The position numbers and the translations under genes are program-made. Below are positions 47,850 through 60,143 of a DNA stretch of 64,000 bases, in pieces; the stretch's first letter is position 1, and each line of letters starts with the position of its first letter. Source of the stretch: Lolium rigidum (taxonomy: Eukaryota > Streptophyta > Magnoliopsida > Poales > Poaceae); assembly GCF_022539505.1 (NCBI RefSeq), contig NC_061508.1, forward strand, positions 68,209,754 to 68,273,753, written 5' to 3'. The notes beneath the pieces are model-generated. The model had not been told where the DNA came from. It searched no databases and saw nothing but the letters and a program-made list of their open reading frames with translations.

Positions 47850-50031
47850 CCGTCGGAGCAGCTTGCCATCACCGCTGCTCCTAGCATGGGCCCATCGGAG
47901 CAGATGCCTAGCCACCATAATGCTGGACCAGGATATTGGTCCGCGGTCGTCGACATCAGCGAACACGTGGAGGCCGGGATTGCCTGAGGCGTTAGATGAT
48001 GACGCTCGTTCATCTTCGTCCGAATCCTCATCGGACGAAGAAGGCGCCGGTCCTTCCCAGAGGGCGGTTGCAGGTCCAATGGACCCTGACTTCTTACAGA
48101 CCATGACCATAAGCAATGAATCTTCGCTTTGTTCCAGGCCTAGGAGAGGACAGTCTGCTAGTTGGGCAAAGTTTCCCTGACAAGGAATCCGCTGACTAGG
48201 CAATACAGAGGTATGCATTGGGCATATCTCGACATCACAGAGTGAAGCAGTCTGATCAAAGTCAGCTAAAAGTGATATGTGTCAAATTGAATGAGGGGTG
48301 TAGGGGGAGAGTGATCGCTCGAAAGAGCTCTGGGGTATGTCAGCCCTGGCATATCTCAAAAATAGAACCACATACCTGCGAGCAGGTTGGGGCTCTGGAT
48401 AACCACCGGAACGTCACCGCAAAATATGTGTCACATATCATGCAAGTGTTGGTGGAAAAAGACATCAATGTCAGTGTGAAGACGCTGCAAGAGACTGCAG
48501 AAGATCAGATTGGCTTCCATGTCAGCTCCAGAAAGGCAAGGCGTGCGAAGGAGGAGATCTTCAGAGGCTGTATAGCACATATGAGCAAGCATATGACCTA
48601 GCCCCCAGAATGCTCCATCAGATATCGTCAAGTAACCCCGTGACTCAAGTATTCAGGAGACAACGTCAACACCCCAGGGAGCCAAATGAAGAAATACTTG
48701 ACCGTTTATTCTGGGCATTCCCCCAGGCTATACAGGCATTCCAACACTGTCGTCCGGTGATATCTATAGATGGTACCTTCCTCACTGGAAAGTACAAGGG
48801 CACACTCCTGTTGACGATCGCAGCAGATGCAAACAATCAGCTCCTTCCTATTGCATATGCATTGGTGGAGAACGAGAATAAAGATAGTTGGTTCTGGTTC
48901 CTGTGCTGCTTGAAGATTTCAGTTGTTAGAAATCGCCCCGATGTTTGCATCATCTCTGATCGCAACACGGGGCTATTGAGCGTGCTAGAATTTTTGAAGG
49001 TGGCACAAGATCCTGAATGGGGGTGGCCCGATCTAGAGACAAGGTGGTGCATGCGGTATTTGGCAGCCAATTTTTACTCAAAATTCAAGAACAAGGATTG
49101 GTTCAAGCTGTTCAAGAGAATGTGCATGCAGAAGACAACAGAGAAGATGAATGCAATTTGGAGTGGAATCAACGCAGAAATTGAGAAAGCTGCGTTGCCA
49201 CAGAGAACAGATCGGAGGGGTCGTACCAGGACAGTTAATTTGTCTACGTGGATTGCCGAGAGTTGCCCCGATTTTAGCAAGTGGGCGCTTGCTTACGACT
49301 CTGGGGCTCGGTACGGCATAATGACAACCAACATGTCAGAGGTGTACAATGGCGTGCTGAAAGGTGTGCGCGCCCTCCCCATCACGGCGCTGATTAATGA
49401 AACTTGGAACCGGACTTTGTCGTACTTTGCAGACAGAGTCCAGGTTGCCAACGCTCGGGACGCACTGAACAAGCCATGGTCTGAAAAGATGCAGCGACAT
49501 CTCGACGAGAAAGCCAAAAAAGCACAAAGCCATGGTTTCCGTCAAATTGATGCACTTAGGAATAAGTGGGAAATACATGTACGCGCCAAGTTTGTCAGAG
49601 GTCACCACAGAGGCTCAAGAAAGCATGCTGTCACCCTCGGACCTAGCTCATGTGAGTGCAGTTGTAACAAGCCAAAACTTTTGGGATACCCCTGTAGTCA
49701 TGTCCTCAAGGTTGCTTCAGCACAGAACATCAGCGTGGAGACCTACATATCTCCGTACTTCAACACATACAACCTACTGCACACATGGAACGGTGAGTTC
49801 TGGACATGGGGCATTGGGCAGCACTATAGGGATGTATGGCCGGATAAATCCACCATATGGGTTCCGGACCCGATGTTGAAGAGGACCGCGAAGGGTCCAC
49901 ACCAATCTCGCCATCATAGAAATGACATGGACCATAGTCAGACGGGACAACCGCGCCGTTGTCGCGTTTGCAGATGTCCCGGTTATGCGCGAAGGGAATG
50001 CCCTTACCGTAGCAACAACAACCCGGCTTGA
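47850..50031 (+). pseudogene. MURA transposase, main part
   Basis: Continues the frame interrupted at 26967. Lesions: frameshifts near 47975 and 48145, TAG at 48197-48199, and a frameshift near 48560. From 48610 the core is open for 473 codons. The MULE domain has SIDGTFL (Asp, about 48769), ISDRN (second Asp) and NMSEVYN (Glu), so the DDE triad is kept. The usually conserved CMRH box reads WCMRYLAANF, with Tyr for His. A SWIM finger (CECSCNKP..PCSH, about 49650-49700) and a zinc knuckle (CRVCRCPGYARREC) end the protein. An intact copy would bind TIRs and excise and insert the element in the nucleus. This one cannot be translated through. Confidence 0.9.
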
Positions 50032-50045
50032 TGTAATTTGTTAAT

Positions 50046-50243
50046 GTGTTGTAATAAATTTATAATAATTTGTACTCATGATTTGTTGTAACATATTTAT
50101 AATTATTTGTACTCTTGAGTTGTTGTAATAAATTTATAATAATTTGTACTCATGATTTGTTGTAACATATTTATAATTATTTGTACTCATGAGTTGTTGT
50201 AATAAATTTATAATTTTTGTGCTTATGATATGTTGTAATACTT
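50046..50243. repeat. 37-bp AT-rich tandem repeat after MURA
   Basis: About five units containing GTTGTAAYAWATTTATAAT, alternating between two subtypes (AATAAATTTATAATAATTTG and ACATATTTATAATTATTTG). AATAAA occurs in alternate units, so the block is also a likely polyadenylation region for MURA. Confidence 0.85.
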
Positions 50244-50279
50244 GCTAACATATTTATACTTATTATGTGTGTACAGGTG

Positions 50280-52054
50280 ATGACGTCGCAATTACCAGAC
50301 CTTTTAGAGGTGTCATATGATGCCGATCACCGTTGTCACCAATGGTTGGACCCGAACGCCCACTTCGACCCTCCTCACACCTTCAGGTTATGCGGCATCA
50401 AACATAGGTTGAATGTTCGTGATCGTTATATGGATCACTTGCGTGCTCACGGACTTCTTTCATATTCCAAGCTTACATCAAGCACTTGTTGATCGATGGA
50501 GACCTGAGACCCACACATTTCAGTTACGTTGTGGGGAATTGACACCTACCCTAAAAGATGTATCCATGATTACCGCTCTTCCTATCATTGGTAATCCAGT
50601 GGTCCCCCAAGCATATTCTAGTAATTGGCCGGACCAGGTTGAAGCACGGCTTGGTGTTCCATTTCCTGCTAACACCCGCAGTGGACAGCTTCCTAGGGGT
50701 GTGCCTCTGAGCTGGCTAGTCAGCCATTTTGCTAACTTACCTGCCCATGCAGATAATGTCACGTTGTCACGGCATCTATTTGCATATGTGTTGTATCTCT
50801 TAGGTATAATGTTCCCTTCGTCACATGGTGATGTTGTTCTTCCTAGTTTAATTAAAATTGCCCAAGAGATAGTAGAAGACCCATTACCTCCCGGGCCCGT
50901 ATATAGCTTTGGTTCAGCCATGCTTGCTCATACATACAGGGGGTTATGTCACGCCACCCAGAAAAAATCTAAGGGCCACATACTTGCCGTCAGCTATGAG
51001 TTTCTTCAGCTATGGTCATGGGAATACCTTCTGTTGGACGTCCCCACCTTTCCAACATAATACACCCATACGATTTTGGCCAGGCTATACATGCCCCTCT
51101 GACATTTGGAGCTCGTTGGGTACATGCTAAAAAAAAGTGGTCAACAAATGTGGTACACGGTTGTTACCCGCAATACAACCAGGAGTTTGAGGGGCTAGAG
51201 GATCACATGATCAGATGGAACCCATGGACGGATAATGTCGCCGTATGGGGTGCTCAGCCACCTACACCTGATATGTATACAGGCTCCAACATGTGGTTGA
51301 CACGCTGCAACCTCCTATTTCTTTGGATGGTTGAGACATATAACCCAGAGCGTGTTATGCGACAATTTGGTCTCTATCAACAAGTTCCACCACCAGTACC
51401 GAGGCGACTTGATGATGTAGTTCATACGTAAGTGCGCTCAACCACCACCAGCGTGCATTATTTTGACTCACATATTTGTTATTAAATATTTTATTTCATT
51501 TCAGGCAAGATAATAAAGGCTTTAATTGTGCCGAGTGGAGCAGTCGTAATAGACAGTGGATAGTTGTGGATTAATAATGCGGCATCCGATATTGTGCCGG
51601 AACATAGGTACATTGTGTATTAAATTGCTTCGATTATTTTCATAGATGTGCTAACGACAATTATTTCTTACATTTGTAGACCATATAATGATGCCTCATA
51701 TGACCACTACAATCAGTGGTATCGCAGTAGCACAAGGACTTTGCTCACCGGCCCTCCACCTGCGAGGACGACAGATTACACACAGAACGAGCAACTGGTT
51801 CTTGGGCCTGAACGAACAGCAGCATACCATCGCGAAACCTCGGTACTTACATTTGTTTACAAATATAAGCTTATTGCAATTAAAATAAATATTCACAACT
51901 TTTTGTTATTATTTTCAGATACGCGAATATAGGGAGATCGCCCGGTCTGCATCGGATGCGTTGCGGCTGCGAAACGTGAATGGCCCTGAAGGAAAATCCC
52001 TGATTAGGCGTATATTTGATACGGCCATGAGCGGGCTTAAAAGATTTGGTTGCG
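50280..52054 (+). pseudogene. PMD-domain gene of the MULE, 5' part
   Basis: The ATG at 50280 starts MTSQLPDLLEVSYDADH. The plant mobile domain (aminotransferase-like, MAIN/PMD family) follows: HTFRLCGIKHRLNV, then DRWRPETHTFQLRCGE and LTPTLKDVSMITALPIIG, later GSNMWLTRCNLLFLW. Frameshifts lie near 50465, 51025 and 51565. Introns with GT-AG borders follow at 51428, 51608 and 51843, giving exons 51505-51607, 51680-51842 and 51919-52054. The last exon is cut by element D after TTGCG. PMD genes often travel with Mutator or gypsy elements; the host relatives (MAIN, MAIL1) act in silencing and genome stability. Confidence 0.85.
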
Positions 52055-53655
52055 TGATGGCGTGTAAGCACACGTCCGTTGGGAACCCCAAGAGGAAGGT
52101 GTGATGCGTACAGCAGCAAGTTTTCCCTCAGTAAGAAACCAAGGTTATCGAACCAGTAGGAGTCAAGGAACACGTGAAGGTTGTTGATGGCGGAGTGTAG
52201 TGCGGCGCAACACCAGGGATTCCGGCGCCAACGTGGAACCTGCACAATACAATCAAAGTACTTTGCCCAAACGTAACAGTGAGGTTGTCAATCTCACCGG
52301 CTTGCTGAAACAAAGGATTAGATGTATAGTGTGGAAGATGATGTTTGTTTACGAAAAACAGTAAAAAACAAGTATTGCAGTAGATTGTATTTCAGATGTA
52401 AAGAATGGACCGGGATCCACAGTTCACTAGTGGTGTCTCTCCCATAAGATAAATGGCATGTTGGGTGAACAAATTACAGTTGGGCAATTGACAAATAAAG
52501 AAGGCATAACAATGCACATACATATATCATGATGAGTACTATGAGATTTAATCGGGGCATTACGACAAAGTACATAGACCGCTATCCGAGCATGCATCTA
52601 TGCCTAAAAAGTCCACCTTCAGCTTATCATCCGAACCCCTTCCGAGTATTAAGTTGCAAACAACGGACAATTGCATTAAGTATGGTGCATAATGTAATCA
52701 ACACAAATATCCTTAGACAAAGCATCGATGTTTTATCCCTAGTGGCAACAACACATCCACAACCTTAGAACTTTACGTCACTCGTCCCGGATTCAATGGA
52801 GGCATGAACCCACTATCGAGCATAAATACTCCCTCTTGGAGTTACAAGTATCAACTTGGCCAGAGCCTCTACTAGCAACGAAGAGCATGCAAGAACATAA
52901 ACAACATATATGATAGATTGATAATCAACTTGACATAGTATTCATCATTCATCGGATCCCAACAAACACAACATGTAGCATTACAAATAGATGATCTTGA
53001 TCATGATAGGCAGCTCACAAGATCTAACATGATAGCACAATGAGGAGAAGACAACCATCTAGCTACTGCTATGGACCCATAGTCCAGGGGTGAACTACTC
53101 ACACATCGATCCGGAAGCGATCATGGCGATGAAGAGCCCTTCGGGAGATGATTCCCCTCTCCAGGCGAGGTGCCGGAGGCGATCTCCTGAATCCCCCGAG
53201 ATGGGATTGGCGGCGGCGGTGTCTCTGGAAGGTTTTCCGTATCGTGGCTCTCGGTACTGGGGTTTTCGCGACGAAGGCTTTAAGTAGGCGGAAGGGTAGA
53301 GTCGGGGGCGTCACGAGGGGCCCACACACTAGGGCGGCGCGGGCCCTAGCCTGGCCGCGCGGCCCTGGCGTGGCGGCGCCTCGTCGCCCCACTTCGTAAT
53401 CCTTTCGGTCTTCTGGAAGCTTCGTGGAAAAATAAGACCCTGGGCGTTGATTTCGTCCAATTCCGAGAATATTTCCTTTGTAGGATTTCTGAAACCAAAA
53501 ACGGCAGAAAACAACAACTGGCTCTTCGGCATCTCGTCAATAGGTTAGTGCCGGAAAATGCATAATAATGACATATAATGTGTATAAAACATGTGAGTAT
53601 CATCATAAAAGTAGCATGGAACATAAAAAATTATAGATACGTTTGAGACGTATCA
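52055..53655 (-). repeat. element D, left LTR
   Basis: Starts TGATGGCGTGTAAGC and ends GAGACGTATCA on the plus strand. Closely matches the right LTR with scattered differences. Confidence 0.93.
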
Positions 53656-56264
53656 AGCATCCCCAAGCTTAGTACCTACTCGCCCTCGAGTAGGTAAACG
53701 ATAACACAGATAATTTCTGAAGTGACATGCTATCATAATCTTGATCAATACTATTGTAAAGCATATGAGATGAATGCAGCGATTCGAAGCAATGGTGAAG
53801 ACAATGAGTAAACAACTGAATCATATAGCAAAGACTTTTCATGAATAGTACTTTCAAGACAAGCATCAATAAAACTTGCATAAGTGTTACTCATAAAGCA
53901 ATAAATTCTTAGTAGAAAGCTTTGAAACAACACAAAGGAAGATATAAGTTTCAGCGGTTGCTTTCAACTTCAACATATATATCTCATGGATAATTGTCAA
54001 CACAAAGTAATATAACAAGTGCAATAGGTAAACATGTAAGAATCAATGCACACAGTTGATACAAGTGTTTGCTTCTAAGATAGAAAGAATAGGTAAACTG
54101 ACTCAACAATAAAGTAGAAGATTGGCCCTTCGCAGAGGGAAGCATGAATTACTATTTTTGTGCTAGAGCTTTTCATTTTGAAAACATAGAAACAATTTTG
54201 TCAACGGTAACGGTAGTAATAAATCATATGTGTTATGTATAAGACATCCTATAAGTTGCAAGCCTCATGCATAGTATACCAATAGTGCTCGCACCTTGTC
54301 CTAATTAGCTTGGATTAACATGGATTATCATTGCATAGCATATGTTTCAACCAAGTGTCACAAAGGGGTACCTCTATGCCGCCTGTACAAAGGTCTAAGG
54401 AGAAAGCTCGCATTGGATTTCTCGCTTTTGATTATTCTCAACTTAGACATCTATACCGGGACAACATAGACAACAGATAATGGACTCCTCTTTAATGCAT
54501 AAGCATTCAACAACAGATAAAATTCTCATAAGAGATTGAGGATTAATTGTCCAAACTGAAACTTCCACCATGATTCATGGCTTTAGTTAGCGGCCCAATG
54601 TTCTTCTCTAACAATATGCATACTCAAACCATATGATCATGAAAATCGCCCTTACTTCAGACAAGACGAACATGCATCGCAACTCACATGATATTCAACA
54701 AAGGTGTAATAGTTGATGGCGTCCCCAGAAACATGGTTACTGCTCAACAAGCAACTTATTAAGAAATAAGATACATAGCTACATATTCTTCACCACAATA
54801 GTTTTTAAGGCTATTTTCCCATGAGCTATATATTGCAAAGACAAAGGATAGAATTTTTAAAGGTAGCACTCAAGTAATTTACTTTGGAATGGCAGAGAAA
54901 TACCATGTAGTAGGTAGGTATGGTGGACACAAATGGCATAGTTTTTGGCTCAAGGATTTGGATGCACGAGAAGAATTCCTCTCAATACAAGGCTAGGCTA
55001 GCAAGGTTGTTTGAAGCAAACTCAAGTATAAAATGGTACATCAAAGTTTACATATGAACATATTGTAAGCATTATAAGACTTTACATCGTCTTCTTGTTG
55101 TTCAAACACCTTAACCAGAAAATATCTAGACTCTAGAGACCAATCATGCAAACCAAATTTTAACAAGCTCTATGTAGTTCTTCATTAATGGGTGCAAGGT
55201 ACATGATGCAAGAGCTTAAACATGATCTATATGAGCACAACAATTGCCAAGTCTCAATTTATTCAAGACATTATACCATTTACCACATGCAGCATTTTCC
55301 GTTTCCAACCATATAACAATGAACGAAGTAGTTCAACCTTCGCCATGAACATTAAGAATGAACATATGTGTTCATACGAAACAGCGGAGCGTGTCTCTCT
55401 CCCAAACAAAGAATGCTAGGATCCGATTTTATTCAAACAAAAACAAAAACAAAAACAAACAGACGCTCCAAGTAAAGCACATAAGATGTGACGGAATAAA
55501 AATATACTTTCACTAGAGGTGACCTGATAAGTTGTCGATGAAGAAGCGATGCCTTGGGCATCCCCAAGCTTAGATGCTTGAGTCTTCTTAAAATATGCAG
55601 GGATGAACCACGGGGGCATCCCCAAGCTTAGACTTTTCACTATTCTTGATCATATTGTATCATCCTCCTCTCTTGATCCTTGAAAACTTCCTCCACACCA
55701 AACTCAAAACAAACTCATTAGAGGGTTAGTGCATAATTGAAAATTCATATATTCAGAGGTGACATAATCATTCTTAACACTTCTGGACATTGCACAAAAC
55801 TACTGAAAGTTAATGGAACAAAGAAATCCATCAAACATAGCAAAACAGGCAATGCGAAATAAAAGGCAGAATCTGTCAAAACAGAACAGTCCGTAAAGAC
55901 GAATTTTTCAGGGGCACTTAACTTGCTTAGATGAAAATCCCCGAATTGAATGAAAGTTGCGTACATATCTGAGGATCACGCACGTAAATTGGCAGATTTT
56001 TCTAAATTTTCTACAGCAGGGGCGGCTCAATTTCGTGACAGCAAGAAATCTGTTCCTGCGCAGTAATCCAAATCTAGTATTGACTTTACTATCAAAGACT
56101 TTACTTGGCACAACAATGCAATAAAATAAAGATAAGGAGAGGTTGCTACAGTAGTAACAACTTCCAAGACTCAAATATAAAACAAAGTGCAGAAGTAAAA
56201 TAATGGGTTGTCTCCCATAAGCGCTTTTCTTTAACGCCTTTCAGCTAGGCGCAGAAAGTGTGAA
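53656..56264. other. element D internal non-coding region
   Basis: No pol genes seen. GCATCCCCAAGCTTAG occurs at about 53657, 55558 and 55616. Parts match element C (38866-41313). Confidence 0.7.
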
Positions 56265-57137
56265 TCAAGTATTATCGAGAGATGAAGCATTGAAATTCTT
56301 ACCGGGGGCGTTGCGCCTACCTTTCTTACTCTTATTCTTACTCTTTGGTTTAGGGAATATGTGCCCGCATCCAGGTATTGAGGAATTTAGAGTGCCTTTC
56401 CCCACATCTATGATTGCTCCCAAGAGTTTCAGCAGGGATCTTCCAAGTGTGATTTGTCCTGTCCCTACACATTCAATAACGAGATAATCAGTGGATACCG
56501 TTCTTCCAAGAAGGGTTGTGAACACTCCTTCAGCTATTCCTTTAGGAATTATAACATAGTTATCAGTAAGAGTCATTCCTTCTCCACCTTCAGTAAGTCC
56601 CCAGAGTGTCAAAGATTCATAAATACTTTTAGGCATAAGGCAAAATTCATTCATAATATCACAACGGGCATACATTTTTTTACCATAAATAGTAACTTTA
56701 ATAGTAGGGTCCCACATTGAAGCTTCAGAGTTTATTGGAACATAATCAAAATGCTCACGAATCCGACTATACCCTTCTTTTAAGCAAGATACATTTGTCT
56801 CAAGAGTGTTTAATCTATTATAAATGCTAACAAGGGATGGATCAAAATTATTAGCGGAGCTAGATGATGTAACCAATTTTTTTATGGCATTAAAAGCTTG
56901 ATCCCCATCACAGTGAAGGAAATCTCCTCCCACTACAACATCCAAGGCATATCTATAGCGAAGAATAAGCCCAAAATAAAAGTTACTAAGAAGCAAACTT
57001 AGGGTCATTTTAGGTTCAGTTTTACTATAAGAATCAAAAATTCTAGACCAAGCTTCTTTAAAACTCTCTTCACCACCTTGTTTAAAAGTGAAAATCGAAT
57101 CCTCAGGTGATAGAGTAACAACTACAGGACTAGTCAT
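56265..57137 (-). CDS. element D gag/protease-like ORF
   Basis: 290 codons from ATG 57137 (MTSPVVVTLSPEDS). The first part is gag-like (EESFKEAWSRIFDSYSK..MTLSLLLSNFYFGL). The second part looks like a retroviral-type aspartic protease fold: CDIMNEFCLMPKSIYESL, then MTLTDNYVIIPKGIAEGV and TDYLVIEC. The usual Asp-Ser/Thr-Gly active-site triplet is not present at the expected place (YARCDIMNEFCLMP), so proteolysis is doubtful. It ends in a Lys-rich tail (KPKSKNKSKKGRR). Lacking RT and integrase, the element must rely on relatives. Confidence 0.65.
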   Translation of the reverse strand: MTSPVVVTLSPEDSIFTFKQGGEESFKEAWSRIFDSYSKTEPKMTLSLLLSNFYFGLILRYRYALDVVVGGDFLHCDGDQAFNAIKKLVTSSSSANNFDPSLVSIYNRLNTLETNVSCLKEGYSRIREHFDYVPINSEASMWDPTIKVTIYGKKMYARCDIMNEFCLMPKSIYESLTLWGLTEGGEGMTLTDNYVIIPKGIAEGVFTTLLGRTVSTDYLVIECVGTGQITLGRSLLKLLGAIIDVGKGTLNSSIPGCGHIFPKPKSKNKSKKGRRNAPGKNFNASSLDNT

Positions 57138-57347
57138 GATAATAAAATAAAGTAAATGCAAGTAACTAATTTTTTTTGTGTTTTTAATATGGAGAACAAG
57201 ACAGTAAATAAAGTAAAGCTAGCAACTAATTTTTTTGTGTTTTTGATATAAAAGCAAACAAAGCAGTAAATGAAATAAAACAAAGCAAGACAAAAACAAA
57301 GTAAAGAGATTGGATGTGGGAGACTCCCCTTGCAGCGTGTCTTGATC

Positions 57348-57461
57348 TCCCCGGCAACGGCGCCAGAAAAAATGTTGCTGGCGTGTAGTTGACGTGGGAG
57401 TTAGAAATCTTTGTGGTGTAACTTTTCTTCAGTTCCCCGGCAACGGCGCCAGAAAAAATGC
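57348..57461 (-). repeat. duplicated primer-binding segment
   Basis: CCCCGGCAACGGCGCCAGAA (and the following AAAAATG) occurs at about 57350-57377 and again at 57435-57461, the second copy beside the LTR. Only the LTR-proximal copy is correctly placed for priming. Confidence 0.88.
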
Positions 57462-57462
57462 T

Positions 57463-59061
57463 TGATGGCGTGTAAGCACACGTCCGTTGGGAACCCCAAG
57501 AGGAAGGTGTGATGCGTACAGCAGCAAGTTTTCCCTCAGTAAGAAACCAAGGTTATCGAACCAGTAGGAGTCAAGGAACACGTGAAGGTTGTTGGTGGCG
57601 GAGTGTAGTGCGGCGCAACACCAAGGATTCCGGCGCCAACGTGGAACCTGCACAACACAATCAAAGTAATTTGCCCCAACGTAACAGTGAGATTGCCAAT
57701 CTCACCGGCTTGCTGAAAACAAAGGATTAGATGTATAGTGCGGAAGATGATGTTTGTTTGCGAAGAACAGTAAAGAACAAGTATTGCAGTAGATTGTATT
57801 TCAGATGTAAAGAATGGACCGGGATCCACAGTTCACTAGTGGTGTCTCTCCCATAAGATAAATGGCATGTTGGGTGAACAAATTACAGTTGGGCAATTGA
57901 AAAATAAAGAAGGCATAACAATGCACATACATATATCATGATGAGTACTATGAGATTTAATCAGGGCATTACGACAAAGTACATAGACCGCTATCCAGCA
58001 TGCATCTATGCCTAAAAAGTCCACCTTCAGCTTATCATCCGAACCCCTTCCAGTATTAAGTTGCAAACAACAGACAATTGGATTAAGTATGGTGCGTAAT
58101 GTAATCAACACAAATATCCTTAGACAAAGCATCGATGTTTTATCCCTAGTGGCAACAGCACATCCACAACTTTAGAACTTTCTGTCACTGTCCCATATTC
58201 AATGGAGGCATGAAGCCACTATCGAGCATAAATACTCCCTCTTGGAGTTACAAGTATCAACTTGGCCAGAGCCTTTACTAGCAATGGAGAGCATGCAAGA
58301 ACATAAACAACATATATGATAGATTGATAATCAACTTGACATAGTATTCAATATTCATCCGATTCCAACAAACACAACATGTAGCATTACAAATAGATGA
58401 TCTTGATCATGATAGGCAGCTCACAAGATCCAACATGATAGCACAATGAGGAGAAGACAACCATCTAGCTACTGCTATGGACCCATAGTCCAGGGGTGAA
58501 CTACTCACACATCGATCCGGAGGCGATCATGGCGACGAAGAGCCCTCCGGGAGATGATTCCCCTCTCCGGCAGGGTGCCGGAGGCGATCTCCTGAATCCC
58601 CCGAGATGGGATTGGCGGCGGCGGCGGCTCTGGAAGGTTTTCCGTATCGTGGCTCTCGGTACTGGGGTTTTCGCGACGAAGGCTTTAAGTAGGCGGAAGG
58701 GTAGAGTCGGGGGCGTCACGAGGGGCCCACACACTAGGGCGGCGCGGGCCCTAGCCTGGCCGCGTGGCCCTGGCGTGGCGGCGCCTCGTCGCCCCACTTC
58801 GTAATCTTTTCGGTCTTCTGGAAGCTTCGTGGAAAAATAAGACCCTGTGCGTTGATTTCGTCCAATTCCAAGAATATTTCCTTTGTAGGATTTCTGAAAT
58901 CAAAAACAGCAGAAAACAACAGATCGGCTCTTCGGCATCTCGTCAATAGGTTAGTGCCGGAAAATGCATAATAATGACATATAATGTGTATAAAATATGT
59001 GAGTATCATCATAAAAGTAGCATGGAACATAAGAAATTATAGATACGTTTGACACTTATCA
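57463..59061 (-). repeat. element D, right LTR
   Basis: Second LTR; its outer end reads GACACTTATCA instead of GAGACGTATCA in the left copy. Confidence 0.93.
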
Positions 59062-60002
59062 TTGCGCTCGAGATGATGATGTTGTTACGAGAGCTTATGA
59101 CATGCCGGAGGCACCGTCGTCCAGACCCAGTATGGCGCGTACGAGCAGCATGGCGCGTACGCGGAATCCATCATATGCACGCGTAGACTCATCTCTACTT
59201 GATCGCTCACAATCAGCTCACATTTCTCCACCACATGGTGGCACACAGGTATTATCAGATACATCTAAAATTATGAATGGTCATATGTTCTTGTACAAGA
59301 TTTACAAATATATTATCTTCTATGCACTATAAATAGGAGGAGAATATTTTCTCTACTAATCCGTTCGGGGAAAGATTTTCATACACCCAAGGGGAGACTT
59401 CAAACATCGACAACACCACTCGCGTATGTTCATATTTTACAAATATTCACTTACACAACATAAAAATACGGCTATTATTTACGAGCCTTTTCGTACGCAG
59501 CAACATGTTGAAGCTAATTGGTCAGAGATGGAAGATGGACTCGGCTACAATATACCTCCTCCACAGGTTCATTCAATTTTAATATATAATTTCTCCCACA
59601 AAAAAATATTGATGCCTATTATTGACAACTCATATTTTTACGCAGCAATCTTTTGATCCTGCTTGGCCCAACATGATAGCTGGTTTTGGCCATAATATGG
59701 CCCCACCACAGGGTCGTGAGCATATGCAGCAAGATTATTATGCTGGATCTTATAGTCAACCTGACAATCAAGGGATATTTAATCAATTCTTTGCTGCTGA
59801 CATTATGAGCGGACAAGAAAGTTTAATTCCTCCAGCGACACAAACTCAGCACGTACTACAAACTCCACCACAGAACAATGATGCCAGCACCGATGATGAG
59901 GATGAAGAGTACGGCCGAGGTTTGCTCCCACATCGTTCACCACGTCGTTTGTCGCTTTCTGGTGCTAAGCAAAGACCACCACACCGTCGTCGACAAGCTT
60001 GA
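59062..60002 (+). pseudogene. PMD-domain gene of the MULE, 3' part
   Basis: Past the duplicated TTGCG the exon broken at 52054 resumes in phase and runs to 59248 (a Ser/Arg-rich stretch with MARTSSMARTRNPSYAR), donor CACACAG|GTATT. Exon 59501-59566 (22 codons) and exon 59646-60002 follow, ending in a Gln-, Asp/Glu- then Arg-rich tail (KQRPPHRRRQA). Both of the last exons begin CAG|CAA and share a W..M..G.G.N..PPQ pattern, so one is likely a duplicate of the other. This 3' part itself has no stop. Confidence 0.75.
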
Positions 60003-60143
60003 TATGTTCAGAACTATTACATAATATTATTATTTCTATCTATGTATGACCTAAGTATGAGACATATTTCAATGATTTCGCATAATAATTCAACAGGTAC
60101 TTCAAAATGAGATACATCAACATGCCAAAAATTCAACATAAAA

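Larger units (their letters stand above)
52055..59061 (-). mobile_element. LTR element D inside the PMD gene
   Basis: The LTRs are 52055-53655 (1601 bp) and 57463-59061 (1599 bp), with TSD TTGCG at 52050-52054 and 59062-59066. On the minus strand the element starts TGATAAGTGTC (or TGATACGTCTC in the other LTR) and ends CGCCATCA, with the primer-binding site TGGCGCCGTTGCCGGGGA after the 5' LTR. It carries a gag/protease-like frame only. The internal region is related to element C. Confidence 0.92.

Noticed and set aside
48437..48631. Minus-strand ORFs across MURA, PMD and pol
   Set aside because: Shadows of the plus-strand coding sequence without motifs of their own.
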